A stretch of DNA of 32,799 bases from Eggerthellaceae bacterium (lineage in GTDB: Bacteria; Actinomycetota; Coriobacteriia; Coriobacteriales; Eggerthellaceae), in NCBI GenBank assembly GCA_022644775.1, contig JALCHN010000021.1:1-32799 (forward strand), given 5' to 3'. Position numbers and translations under genes: made by a program. A model generated the notes under the pieces. It was not told where the DNA came from, made no database searches, and worked only from the letters and a program-made list of their open reading frames with translations. Of this stretch, positions 22,982-31,248 are shown piece after piece. Each line of letters opens with the position of its first letter. The first letter of the stretch is position 1.

Positions 22982-23989
22982 TTACATCCGCATCTTCAAG
23001 AACGCCGTTATCGCCCCGTACAGGACGCCCGCGACCGGCCAGATGACCCAGGTAATCGCCCAGCCCACGGTAAGGAAGCTCACGAGCAGATAGACAGCCG
23101 TCACCACCGGCCAATAGATGCTGCCGATACGGCGACTGACCGCTTTCATTGCGCGGTCGTAGTCGCCTTCCTCGAGCAGTACCTTGCAGCCGTCCTCGAT
23201 GCAGCACGTGCGCACAATCAGATACACGCCGACCGCGACGAAGCAGAGGAGCAAGCACACGCCGATGCACTCGTAGAAACCCACTATCGGGGCGTCAGTC
23301 GAATCGCCCGCGAGGGCCATGGCAACGAACAGAGGGATGGACGACGCCACGCAGAGCACGATGCCCAACGTGAGCTCGCGCGTATAGGAGGCGCGGTGGT
23401 TCCGCTGGCGTTCCCGCACCATGCCCTCCACCCCGTAGGCCGTATCGAGATTGTCCTGCTTGAGGTAGGCGAACGGCTCGTCGTGAAGCCCTGCCTGGAT
23501 GAAGAGAGCCACTGCGGGAGCAACGAGTAGGAACAAGACGATCATACCCACAACGGTTGCCTGGTCTTCGCTGAGCGAAACGAGGTGGGCGGCTCCCGCG
23601 CCCGACAAAGCGATGAGCGCTATGGGCGAAAGGATGCAGAGCATCACGCCGAGGGATATTCTGCGTGCGTTGCGTTCGTTATGCGCCAGAAAGGCGGATG
23701 CGTCTTCCATGGACACGGGCGTGAGCGATGCCCCGTCGCACGCCGCCGCGTCCGGTTCTTCGCCACAAACGGCGGCCCCTTCCGCGTCTTCCCTGTCGTC
23801 CTTCAGAAGATAGTCGGTCGACACGCCGAAGAGCTCCGACAGAGCCACGACCTTCTTCATGTCGGGCGTCGACTGAGCGCTCTCCCATTTCGAAATGGAC
23901 TGGCGACTCACCCCAAGCTTTTCGGCAAGCTGCTCTTGGGACCATCCGCTTTTCTTCCTCAGATCGACGATTTTTTCCGCCAGAATCAC
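22982..23989 (-). CDS. XRE-family HTH protein with C-terminal membrane domain
   Basis: A 335-residue predicted membrane-tethered regulator. Residues 5-60 form a Cro/CI-type helix-turn-helix ([20 protein letters not shown] followed by [13 protein letters not shown]). An acidic linker follows (~65-100), then about six hydrophobic segments (for example [90 protein letters not shown]). Such HTH-plus-membrane proteins are common in Gram-positive bacteria and presumably sense envelope state. GTG 23989 is the start, with AAGGAG well placed upstream. The gene opposes its left neighbour and is bracketed by the two 35-bp repeat copies, so it might be a mobile or recombined cassette. Confidence 0.85.
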   Translation of the reverse strand: MILAEKIVDLRKKSGWSQEQLAEKLGVSRQSISKWESAQSTPDMKKVVALSELFGVSTDYLLKDDREDAEGAAVCGEEPDAAACDGASLTPVSMEDASAFLAHNERNARRISLGVMLCILSPIALIALSGAGAAHLVSLSEDQATVVGMIVLFLLVAPAVALFIQAGLHDEPFAYLKQDNLDTAYGVEGMVRERQRNHRASYTRELTLGIVLCVASSIPLFVAMALAGDSTDAPIVGFYECIGVCLLLCFVAVGVYLIVRTCCIEDGCKVLLEEGDYDRAMKAVSRRIGSIYWPVVTAVYLLVSFLTVGWAITWVIWPVAGVLYGAITAFLKMRM

Positions 23990-24145
23990 GGGATTCTCCT
24001 TCCCCGAAGGACGATTCCAGCATGCCCGATATGCCCGGTTGCGTCTACCAAGCGACCTTTACATTCCGCCAACCGACGGTTGCAAGCGAGCGCACCGGGC
24101 GTGTCGGGAGACGGTTCTCTTTGGCGCAAGCATTCCCCTGTAATG

Positions 24146-24180
24146 GTCAATGGGGTCACGTCTCTTCGGCTCATTCCACC
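24146..24180. repeat. 35-bp direct repeat, right copy (REP-like)
   Basis: GTCAATGGGGTCAC at the left end and CTCATTCCACC at the right end; 31/35 identity to 22935-22969, same orientation. It lies between the XRE gene and the rplL terminator and lacks the perfect internal inverted repeat of the left copy. Confidence 0.75.
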
Positions 24181-24187
24181 CCGACAC

Positions 24188-24223
24188 AAAAAGGACCGCG
24201 CGGGCACTCCCTGCGCGGTCCTT
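24188..24223 (-). terminator. Rho-independent terminator of rplJL
   Basis: Minus-strand stem of 11 perfect pairs (24213-24223 with 24191-24201), an 11-nt loop and a following U-run (complement of 24188-24192). It lies 37 bp after the rplL stop. Confidence 0.9.
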
Positions 24224-24260
24224 GGCGATTCGCTAAAAGCGATGATGCAACCGAAGCGAT

Positions 24261-24635
24261 TTACTTCAGGGTTACAGCAGCACCGGCTTCCTCGAGCTTG
24301 GCCTTGATTTCCTCGGCCTCTTCCTTCTTCACGCCTTCCTTGAGCGTGTTCGGAGCAGCCTCGACGGCAGCCTTGGCTTCCTTCAGGCCCAGGCCGGTGA
24401 TCTCGCGAACGACCTTGATGACGGCGATCTTGTTGTCGCCGAAGCCCTCGAGCACGACGTCGAAGTCGGTCTTCTCAGCGGCAGCTTCGCCACCGGCAGC
24501 CGGAGCGGCAGCCACGGCAACGGGAGCAGCGGCGGAAACGCCGAAGGTCTCCTCGATGTCCTTGACGAGTTCGGAAGCCTCGAGCAGAGACATCTCCTTC
24601 AGAGCCTCAATGATTTCTTCTTTGGTCACAGCCAT
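24261..24635 (-). CDS. rplL: 50S ribosomal protein L7/L12
   Basis: A 124-residue stalk protein of the large ribosomal subunit that recruits translation GTPases. The N-terminal dimerisation helix region (1-33, [20 protein letters not shown]) is followed by an Ala/Pro/Gly-rich hinge (~34-52). The conserved C-terminal domain comes last ([33 protein letters not shown]). AAAGGA stands upstream of ATG 24635. It follows rplJ by 84 bp in the usual order and shares its terminator at 24188. Confidence 0.99.
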   Translation of the reverse strand: MAVTKEEIIEALKEMSLLEASELVKDIEETFGVSAAAPVAVAAAPAAGGEAAAEKTDFDVVLEGFGDNKIAVIKVVREITGLGLKEAKAAVEAAPNTLKEGVKKEEAEEIKAKLEEAGAAVTLK

Positions 24636-24719
24636 GTTAGTTTCCTTTCAAGGGAGCCGCACGTCTTCGCGCGACTCGAAATGTCAAATGTGCGCGGCGC
24701 GCTGCGCCACAATGCTGCG

Positions 24720-25241
24720 CTAGGCAGCGGGCTTCTGTTCGGCAACCTGGCTGATTGCCTGCGCCAGACCCTGCGGCACGCCGTTGATCGTAACGGCAAG
24801 ACCGCGCGCCACACCTGCGATAGCAGCTGCGATGGAAGCGTAGAGCTCTTCGCGGGAAGGCAGAGAAGCGATAGCCTCGACCTGCGCTGCGTCGTACTCG
24901 ACACCGTCCATGATGCCGCCGCGGATCTCGAGATTCTCGTTATCCTTGGCGAAGGTCTTCAGGGCCTTCGCAGCGGCAGCAGGATCGCCATCGGCGAACA
25001 CGAAAGCGTTCGGGCCGTCGAGGATGTCTTCCATCGTCGGCTGGCCGGCTTCGCTGAGGGCCAGCTTCACCAGGGTGTTCTTGTAGACCACCATGTGCGC
25101 GCCGGCCTCGCGGATGTCGCGACGGAGCTGCTGGACTTCCTTCACGGTCAGGCCGCGATAGTCGACAACCCACAGCGCGGAGACACCTTCGAGCTCCCCT
25201 TTGATCTTTTCCAGGGTTTCCTTGTTCTGAGCGTTGGGCAT
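24720..25241 (-). CDS. rplJ: 50S ribosomal protein L10
   Basis: A 173-residue protein that anchors the L7/L12 dimers to 23S rRNA and represses its own operon through the leader. Conserved blocks are ALWVVDYRGLTVKEVQQLRR, VVYKNTLVKLAL, NAFVFADGDPAAAAKALKTF and a long C-terminal helix that binds L12. ATG 25241 is chosen: a perfect AAGGAGGT sits seven bases upstream. An in-frame TTG eight codons earlier would bury that site in coding sequence. rplK and rplA, often upstream, are absent here. Confidence 0.98.
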   Translation of the reverse strand: MPNAQNKETLEKIKGELEGVSALWVVDYRGLTVKEVQQLRRDIREAGAHMVVYKNTLVKLALSEAGQPTMEDILDGPNAFVFADGDPAAAAKALKTFAKDNENLEIRGGIMDGVEYDAAQVEAIASLPSREELYASIAAAIAGVARGLAVTINGVPQGLAQAISQVAEQKPAA

Positions 25242-25299
25242 GTAGTACACCTCCTTCTTTTCCAAAACGGGTTCCGCCCCAAGGGAGGATCGCGTCTTG

Positions 25300-25337
25300 A
25301 AAAAGAAACGACCTCCTGCCGGACAGCAGGAGGTCGT
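25300..25337 (-). terminator. Attenuator terminator in the rplJ leader
   Basis: Minus-strand 12-bp perfect stem (25326-25337 with 25308-25319, loop 6 nt) followed by a U-rich run (TTTCTTTTT, complement of 25300-25308). It lies between the rplJ promoter and start codon, so it must be conditional. The upstream segment GAGGTGGTTC (25359-25368) can pair with GAACGACCTC (25330-25339) in the 5' stem arm, 9 of 10 positions, as an antiterminator. Confidence 0.85.
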
Positions 25338-25456
25338 TCAAAGCTCAAAGCGTTATCTGAACCACCTCGGCAGGCCGCTTGCGCGATTAAACCCGAACGG
25401 GTGCCGGCTGTCTTTGGCAGCGGAACTATTCCACTCATAGGCCGCATTTCTGCAGC
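25308..25456 (-). ncRNA. Ribosomal protein L10 leader (autoregulatory mRNA element)
   Basis: The transcript from ~25456 to the attenuator holds the family's hallmark small stem GCTGCCAAAGACAGC (complement of 25407-25421), a later CCTGCCGAGGTGG block and the terminator/antiterminator pair. By established knowledge of L10 leaders, excess L10(L12)4 binds this RNA and favours termination. Identification rests on the motif, on the position directly upstream of rplJ and on the visible alternative pairing. Confidence 0.78.
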
Positions 25457-25462
25457 CATGAT

Positions 25463-25491
25463 AGTATGCCAAACAGCCGGGCCGCTTGCAA
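25463..25491 (-). promoter_or_regulatory. rplJL promoter
   Basis: Minus-strand -35 TTGCAA (25486-25491) and -10 CATACT (25463-25468) with a 17-bp spacer, placing the start near 25456 at the head of the L10 leader. It lies 55 bp downstream of the preceding gene's stop, within a 304-bp gene-free stretch (25242-25545). Confidence 0.55.
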
Positions 25492-25545
25492 GACATCACA
25501 GCCCTGCCCCGCCGATTCGTCACAGCTTCACCACGCGCGGGGCGC

Positions 25546-27585
25546 CTAGGCAGCCGCTTGCGCCGAAGACGAGGCGCTCGAAGCGTCCGATGACGTCGCG
25601 CCGTTGCTCGCTGCGGCCGTGTCATCCGCCTGCGAAGACGACCCGCTCGCTGTAGCGCTCGCATCCGAACCGCCCGCCGCGCTCGACTCGATCGACTGCA
25701 CCGTGCAGGTGGGATCGCCATCCACATAGGTGAAGGCGATATCGTCGCCCACGCCATAGCGCACGACGTCGATCATGCTCGGCAGAGGGAAGTCGTAGAT
25801 GTTGCCGTCGCCTTCGAGCGTGAGGTAGAAGTGCGTGTTGCTGTCGACGACCGCCTGAGAGATCGTGCGGATCTGCCCGTCGGCCTTCTGCAGGGACGAT
25901 TCGTCGACGGCGCCCACCGCCCCGTTGGTCGCGAGCAGCGCCTTGTAGGATTTCTGGCAGTCGGCCACCGTGTCGCCGATTGCCACGTTCTGGTAGCGCT
26001 GGATGTCGATCATCGCGAACTTTTTGGCCAGGCCGGCGTCGTCCTTCAAGGCCATGAAGTAGGTGGGCTGCCCGTTGATGTTGAGCAGCAGCGGGAAGCT
26101 CGCATGGTAGCCCAGGTTCTGCACCTGGCCCTCGGCGCTCTTCATCGCCGATTCTTCGGTCGCGCCGGCCACGCTGTAGTAGTGCGTTTCGGCCGTGCGC
26201 TGGTTCACCAGCACGAAGCCCACAATCGCGTTGTCTGCCGTGGCACTCGTCACGCCCGAATAGAGCCAGACGTCGTCGTCCTTGGCGATGTAGTTGTAGC
26301 CCGCGTTCCCGTCGGTGCCGGGGGTGGTCTGCACCACGCCGCTCTGGCCCAGCCAGCTGTTGAGCCAGCCGCCCTTCAGGCTGCCGTACCAGTTGTACTG
26401 CTGCACGACCAAATCGCTCGGGTAGGCCCTATCGACCCACTGGGGCACGTCACCGATCGCGTAGTCCTGGGTCTCGCCCGTGCTCGCGTTCACGAGCACC
26501 ACGCGCGAGATGGTCTCACCGCCGAACAGGCCGATCGTACGGTCCTGCACGGGGCAGATCCACCAGGGCGTGCCGTCCTCGTCGATTTCGAAGCTCTTCT
26601 CTTCGAACATGTAGAAGGGGTACTTCAACTGCACGTAGCGGTCGATGTTGCGCTCGAGCGGTTCGGAATCCACGTAGTAGATCGGCTGGTCAAGACGGAC
26701 GACCTGGGTGTCTTGGCTCGCCATATCGACGAGCACGTAGGCGGGCACGCCCGTGTCCTTGTTGTAGAACCACTTGAAGAGGTCGGCGTACTCGAGCGGG
26801 CTCACGCGAACCGGCCGTCCCTGGTAGTTGATCTGCGAATAGATGTTGGAGATCTCGAACTGGCTCACGTATTCGGGAATCTCGCCGAGCGTGCGGTTGC
26901 CCAACAGCACCGAGGATTCCTTGTCGATGACGGGAATCGAGTTGTAGTCGACTTCCTGGATGTCTGAAGCGAAGTCGCTGTCCTCCACGTGGAGCAGCGA
27001 AGCGTACTTTTCGGCGTTGCCCGGCCAAATCGAGTACGACGCCACCGCCCCCACGATGCCCACGACGGCCACCGCGACGGGCACCCACGACAGGTGCTTG
27101 AAGCGGGCGGCCTTCTTCTCGCTGCGCTCGCGCTTGCCGTCGCCGGTGGCGTAGGAGCGGCTGATCGTGCGGAAGGTGATGAAGGAAGGCAGGATCACGA
27201 AGATCGCCAGGAACACCCACAGGTCGGACGAGTGAATGTTGATCGGCGGATGGAACCACCAGTAGGCAATCGCGATGATCGCCACGAGCACCGCGATGAG
27301 CACGATGAGGGTCTTGCGCGGCAGGGCCGGCACGTCGAAATCGAACGACGAGCCGTCGCCCGAGCCCCCGTCATGCCCGTGACCCCCGAAGCCGGCGAAG
27401 GGGTTGCCCCCGCCGAAGGGGCTGCCGCCTGCGGCGTCCTTGCCCGCCTCGAAGGGAACGCGCTGCCCGCGGGCGCGCTTGCCTTCCTTCCCCGGGCTCG
27501 CGCCCGCGTCGCCGCTCTTCTTGTCGGTCGACGACGGGTCGAACCCCACCATCTTGAAATACTCTTCCATCTGCTTCTTATCCAC
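25546..27585 (-). CDS. Large membrane protein of unknown function with extracytoplasmic domain
   Basis: A 679-residue protein that I cannot assign to a named family. Residues 1-85 are cytoplasmic, Gly/Asp-rich and probably disordered. Hydrophobic helices lie near 90-110 (TLIVLIAVLVAIIAIAYWWF), 120-140 (LWVFLAIFVILPSFITF) and 165-187 (VPVAVAVVGIVGAVASYSIW). About 430 residues of mixed beta-rich sequence with many Tyr/Trp follow (VDMASQDTQVVRLDQPIYYV, TPWWICPVQDRTIGLFGGE), and then a ~50-residue Ser/Ala tail (681-type low complexity). Three helices put the large domain outside if the N-terminus is inside. GTG 27585 is the start, with a GGGGG site upstream. The neighbours (rplJL, acnA) do not explain it. 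Confidence 0.75.
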   Translation of the reverse strand: MDKKQMEEYFKMVGFDPSSTDKKSGDAGASPGKEGKRARGQRVPFEAGKDAAGGSPFGGGNPFAGFGGHGHDGGSGDGSSFDFDVPALPRKTLIVLIAVLVAIIAIAYWWFHPPINIHSSDLWVFLAIFVILPSFITFRTISRSYATGDGKRERSEKKAARFKHLSWVPVAVAVVGIVGAVASYSIWPGNAEKYASLLHVEDSDFASDIQEVDYNSIPVIDKESSVLLGNRTLGEIPEYVSQFEISNIYSQINYQGRPVRVSPLEYADLFKWFYNKDTGVPAYVLVDMASQDTQVVRLDQPIYYVDSEPLERNIDRYVQLKYPFYMFEEKSFEIDEDGTPWWICPVQDRTIGLFGGETISRVVLVNASTGETQDYAIGDVPQWVDRAYPSDLVVQQYNWYGSLKGGWLNSWLGQSGVVQTTPGTDGNAGYNYIAKDDDVWLYSGVTSATADNAIVGFVLVNQRTAETHYYSVAGATEESAMKSAEGQVQNLGYHASFPLLLNINGQPTYFMALKDDAGLAKKFAMIDIQRYQNVAIGDTVADCQKSYKALLATNGAVGAVDESSLQKADGQIRTISQAVVDSNTHFYLTLEGDGNIYDFPLPSMIDVVRYGVGDDIAFTYVDGDPTCTVQSIESSAAGGSDASATASGSSSQADDTAAASNGATSSDASSASSSAQAAA

Positions 27586-27643
27586 AGCGTATCCCCCTTT
27601 AGGCTGCGCTATCCGTGGTCGATTTCGGCTCAGTATACAGGAA

Positions 27644-27672
27644 ACGGGCGCCGCCCTTTCGGTAGCGCCCGT
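27644..27672 (-). terminator. Probable terminator after acnA
   Basis: Minus-strand 8-bp stem ACGGGCGC (27665-27672) with GCGCCCGT (27644-27651) and a 13-nt loop, 54 bp past the acnA stop, followed by only three U residues. A TATACT hexamer just beyond it could be the -10 of the membrane protein gene. Confidence 0.5.
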
Positions 27673-27725
27673 CCGTTACCTTCGCATTGACCGCCGTCGC
27701 GCGACGTCCCGGCCGCGCACGGGGC

Positions 27726-30371
27726 CTAGCGCGTCAGGTTGCGCAGCACGTACTGCAGGATGCCCCCATGTTCATAGTAGGCGCCTTCGGTGGGCGTGTC
27801 GATGCGCACCGTGCAGGTGAAGTCGACGGCCGAACCGTCGGCGCGCTCGGCATGCACGCGGACATGCGCCGGCTGCGGAAGGCCGTGCGAGAAGTCGATC
27901 GGCTCGACCGAGAAGGTCTCGGTTCCGTCGAGCCCCAAACTCGCCACGCTTTCGCCCTCTTCGAACTGCAGGGGCAGGATGCCCATGCCGATCAGGTTGC
28001 TGCGGTGGATGCGCTCGAAGCTTTCGGCGAAGACCGCGCGCACGCCCAAGAGCATGGGGCCTTTGGCCGCCCAGTCGCGCGACGACCCGCTGCCGTACAT
28101 CTTGCCCGCAAGGACCACGAGCGGCACGCCCGCCGCGCGGTAGTCTTCCGACGCGTCGAAGATCAGCTTCACGTCCCCGTCAATCAGGTCGCGCGTCCAG
28201 CCGCCCTTCTTGCCGTCTGCCAGCGCGTTCGAAAGCTTCACGTTGGCGAAGGTGCCGCGCGCCATGACCTCGTGGTTGCCGCGACGGCTGCCGTAGGTGT
28301 TGAAGTCGGCATCGGCCACGCCGCGCTCGCGCAGGTAGCGGGCCGCGGCCGAATCGGGCGCGATCGCGCCAGCCGGCGAGATATGGTCGGTCGTGATGAA
28401 GTCGCCCAGCTTGACCAGGGCGCGCGCGCCCTGAATCGGCGCAGGCGCGGCGACCTCCTTGGTCATGCCGTCGAAGTAGGTGGCGCGGCGCACGTAGGTC
28501 GAGCCCTCGTCCCAAGCGAACACGTCGCTCGCCGGACGGTCGAGCGCGTCCCACGCCTCGTCGCCTTCGAAGAGGCCCTTGCCTCCTTCTTCAAAGAGGT
28601 CGCGGTCGACCACCTGGGCCATGAGCGCCGCAACATCGGCGTTGCTCGGCCAGATGTCGCGCAGGTAGACCGGCTGGCCCTGGGCGTCGCGCCCGAGCGG
28701 CTCGGTTTCGAAATCGAAGTCCATCGTGCCCGCGAGCGCATAGGCGATCACGCCGGCCGGGGCGCTCAGGTAGTTCTGGGACACGTCGGGCGAGATGCGG
28801 CCTTCGAAGTTGCGGTTGCCCGACAGCACGCTGGCGAGCTCGATCTTGTCGGCGACCTCGTGCAGGGCAGGCAGGACCGGGCCCGAATTGCCGATGCAGC
28901 TCATGCAGCCGAAACCGCAGGTGTAGAAGCCGAGCTGCTGCAGGCCTTCGATGAGGCCCGCCCGTTCGAGCAGAAGCTCGGTCGCCTTGCTGCCCGGGGC
29001 CAGGATGGTCTTCACCCAAGGCTTGGGAGCCAGGCCGCGCGCCGCCGCGTTGCGCGCGAGCAGGCCGCAGGCGAGCATCATGGCCGGGTCGGTGGCCGTC
29101 GTGCAGCTCGTCACCGCGGCGATCGCGATCGCGCCCGGGGCGAGCTCGTAGTCGACGCCGGCAATCGTGACCGTGGCGCGCTCGGCACTCACGCCGCGGT
29201 CGGCGCAGATCCGCTCGAAGGCCTGCTTGGCGCCCGTGCAGGAAATGCGGTCGTGCGGGCGGCTCGGACCGGCGATGCTACGTTCCACCGTGCCCAGATC
29301 GAGATGGAGGACCTTGGCGTAGGTGCGCTCGGAACCGTCGTTCCACAGGCCCTGGGCCTTGGCGTAGGCCTCGACCAGTGCGATGCTCTCTTCGCTGCGG
29401 CCCGTGAGGCGCAGATAGCCAATCGTCTGCTCGTCGACGGGGAACAGGGTGCAGGTGCTGCCGTATTCGGGCGTCATATTGGAAATGCAGGCGCGCTGGG
29501 TGGCCGTGAGGTTGCCCACGCCCTCGCCGAAGCATTCCACAAAGCAGCCCACGACGCCCTCTTCGCGCAGCATCTGGGCGAAGCGCAGCGACACGTCCAT
29601 TGCCGCCACGCCTTCGGGCAGCTCGCCCGTGAGCTCCACGCCGATCACGCGCGGAACGAGCTGGGTGATCGGCTGGCCAAGGGCCGCCGCCTCGGCTTCG
29701 ATGCCGCCCACGCCCCAGCCGAGCACGCCGATGCCGTTGGCGGTGGGGGTATGGCTGTCGGTGCCCACCAGGGTGTCGAAGTAGGCCGTGGTGCCCTCGT
29801 CGGTTTCGGCGGTCATGACCACCTGGGCGAACCGCTCGATGTTGAGCTGATGGCAGATGCCCTGTCCGGGCGGCACGATGCTCACGTTCTGGAAGGAGTG
29901 CTGCGCCCACTTCAAGAAATCGTAGCGCTCGCGGTTGCGGTGGAATTCGGTGGCCATGTTGTCGGCGAGCGCCGCCTGGCAGCCGAACTCGTCGGCGATG
30001 ACCGAATGGTCGATGACCAGGTTGCAGGGCACCTGGGGGTTGATCGTGCGCGGGTCGCCGCCGAGCTCTTTGCAGGCTTCGCGCATGACGGCGAAGTCGA
30101 CGAAGACGGGCACGCCCGTGAAGTCCTGGAAGAGCACGCGCGCAGGCGAAAAGGCCACTTCCCCGCCGGCTTTGCCGGCAAGGCCGGCCTCGAGCAGGCG
30201 GTCGGCAAGCGTGCGCGCCTCTGCCGGGTCGGGCACGTTGCGCAGGATATTTTCGAGCAGCACCGTGAGCGAATACGGCAGTTTTTCCGCGCCGGGCAGC
30301 GCCCGTACCGGATAGTAGCGATAGGTCGCGTCGCCCACCTTAAGCGTCGCAAGGTTCTTCTGATCAGCCAT
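27726..30371 (-). CDS. acnA: Aconitate hydratase A
   Basis: An 881-residue [4Fe-4S] enzyme that isomerises citrate to isocitrate. The cluster ligands are C423 (TSCTTATDP) and C489/C492 (GFGCMSCIGNSGP; many homologues read CTTC). Other signatures are LVGTDSHTPTANG, GNRNFEGR, YGSRRGNHEVMARG and the swivel-domain GSGSSRDWAAKG. The length is typical for AcnA/IRP1 type. ATG 30371 has GAGGGG upstream. With icd 900 bp upstream it covers the citrate-to-2-oxoglutarate branch. No citrate synthase lies in the window. The 95-bp gap before it shows no clear promoter, so co-transcription with the HEAT-like gene is possible. Confidence 0.97.
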   Translation of the reverse strand: MADQKNLATLKVGDATYRYYPVRALPGAEKLPYSLTVLLENILRNVPDPAEARTLADRLLEAGLAGKAGGEVAFSPARVLFQDFTGVPVFVDFAVMREACKELGGDPRTINPQVPCNLVIDHSVIADEFGCQAALADNMATEFHRNRERYDFLKWAQHSFQNVSIVPPGQGICHQLNIERFAQVVMTAETDEGTTAYFDTLVGTDSHTPTANGIGVLGWGVGGIEAEAAALGQPITQLVPRVIGVELTGELPEGVAAMDVSLRFAQMLREEGVVGCFVECFGEGVGNLTATQRACISNMTPEYGSTCTLFPVDEQTIGYLRLTGRSEESIALVEAYAKAQGLWNDGSERTYAKVLHLDLGTVERSIAGPSRPHDRISCTGAKQAFERICADRGVSAERATVTIAGVDYELAPGAIAIAAVTSCTTATDPAMMLACGLLARNAAARGLAPKPWVKTILAPGSKATELLLERAGLIEGLQQLGFYTCGFGCMSCIGNSGPVLPALHEVADKIELASVLSGNRNFEGRISPDVSQNYLSAPAGVIAYALAGTMDFDFETEPLGRDAQGQPVYLRDIWPSNADVAALMAQVVDRDLFEEGGKGLFEGDEAWDALDRPASDVFAWDEGSTYVRRATYFDGMTKEVAAPAPIQGARALVKLGDFITTDHISPAGAIAPDSAAARYLRERGVADADFNTYGSRRGNHEVMARGTFANVKLSNALADGKKGGWTRDLIDGDVKLIFDASEDYRAAGVPLVVLAGKMYGSGSSRDWAAKGPMLLGVRAVFAESFERIHRSNLIGMGILPLQFEEGESVASLGLDGTETFSVEPIDFSHGLPQPAHVRVHAERADGSAVDFTCTVRIDTPTEGAYYEHGGILQYVLRNLTR

Positions 30372-30466
30372 TCGGCCGCCCCTCTCGTCTGATACGCGAC
30401 GGCCGCGGCACCTGCCCCGTGAAAGGCCGGTGCGCGGCCCGTGCTGCGCATGCGTGTGCGTGATGG

Positions 30467-31069
30467 TTACTTGGAAAGGTTATCGATGATCTGGCTGGCG
30501 CGCGCCTTCAGGGCGCCTTTGCCGTTCTTGGCGTCGAAGGCCATGCGGTCCTTGAGCTCGTCCTTCACCTTGTCGGAAAGCTTGCCTTCGGAAAAGCCGA
30601 TGACCGCGTTGAGCATTTCCTGGAAGCCCAAATCGCCGTGGTAGCACTGGATGCCCTCGTCGATGAGGGGCCAGGTCTTCTCCGACCGGTTTTCGGTCGT
30701 GGCTCCCAGGCGGCAGAGGAAACGCATGGCCGAAAGGCGCACCATGCTGTTCGATTCGTCGAACAGGGACGCTTCCGCACCGGGAATCGCCTTGTCGCAG
30801 GCACGGGAATCGATCGGCACGATTTCCGTGAGCGCATCGAGGCATTCCCACCGCGTCTGCGCTTCGGGGCGGTTGAGGGCGTCTACGAGCTCGTCTGCGT
30901 AAGGCACGAGCACCTCGGGCTTCTGCTTGGCAACGCCTCCTACTACGTGCGCGGCCGTCTGGCGGGCGCGGCGCGACGAACCCTTCAGCTCGCCGATGAT
31001 CTTCATCAGCAGGCCCTGTTTGATAATTGCCGATTTAACCAGTTCATCGATCGTCTCGTTATCTGTCAC
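30467..31069 (-). CDS. HEAT/ARM-like helical repeat protein of unknown function
   Basis: A ~200-residue soluble all-helical protein. Paired helices such as SRRARQTAAHVVGGVAKQ, LVPYADELVDALNRPEAQTR, WECLDALTEIVPID and SMVRLSAMRFLCRLGA follow the HEAT-repeat spacing of ~35 residues, suggesting a protein-binding solenoid. No catalytic motif is visible. The start is uncertain: ATG 31075 and TTG 31078 lie too near the GAAGGG site. GTG 31069 (first residues MTDNETIDEL) has it nine bases upstream and is preferred. It sits between icd and acnA on the same strand. I do not recognise a named family. Confidence 0.75.
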   Translation of the reverse strand: MTDNETIDELVKSAIIKQGLLMKIIGELKGSSRRARQTAAHVVGGVAKQKPEVLVPYADELVDALNRPEAQTRWECLDALTEIVPIDSRACDKAIPGAEASLFDESNSMVRLSAMRFLCRLGATTENRSEKTWPLIDEGIQCYHGDLGFQEMLNAVIGFSEGKLSDKVKDELKDRMAFDAKNGKGALKARASQIIDNLSK

Positions 31070-31248
31070 GAGCATCAACCCTTCACTCTGACTCTCTGCG
31101 AATCAAAACCCAATAGTCCAATCAAAGTATACTCCAACCAACTAAAGCAACCCTTTGAGCGGACACGAGAGCGTGATTTGCGCACATGAACGGACCGCGC
31201 TGGCCACCGCTGCCCCGTTGCAAGGCAGAGGCACCCCGTGCACGACCG

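Noticed and set aside
27687-30392. 901-codon plus-strand open frame opposite acnA
   Set aside because: Antisense shadow of a clear AcnA gene with no recognisable domain.
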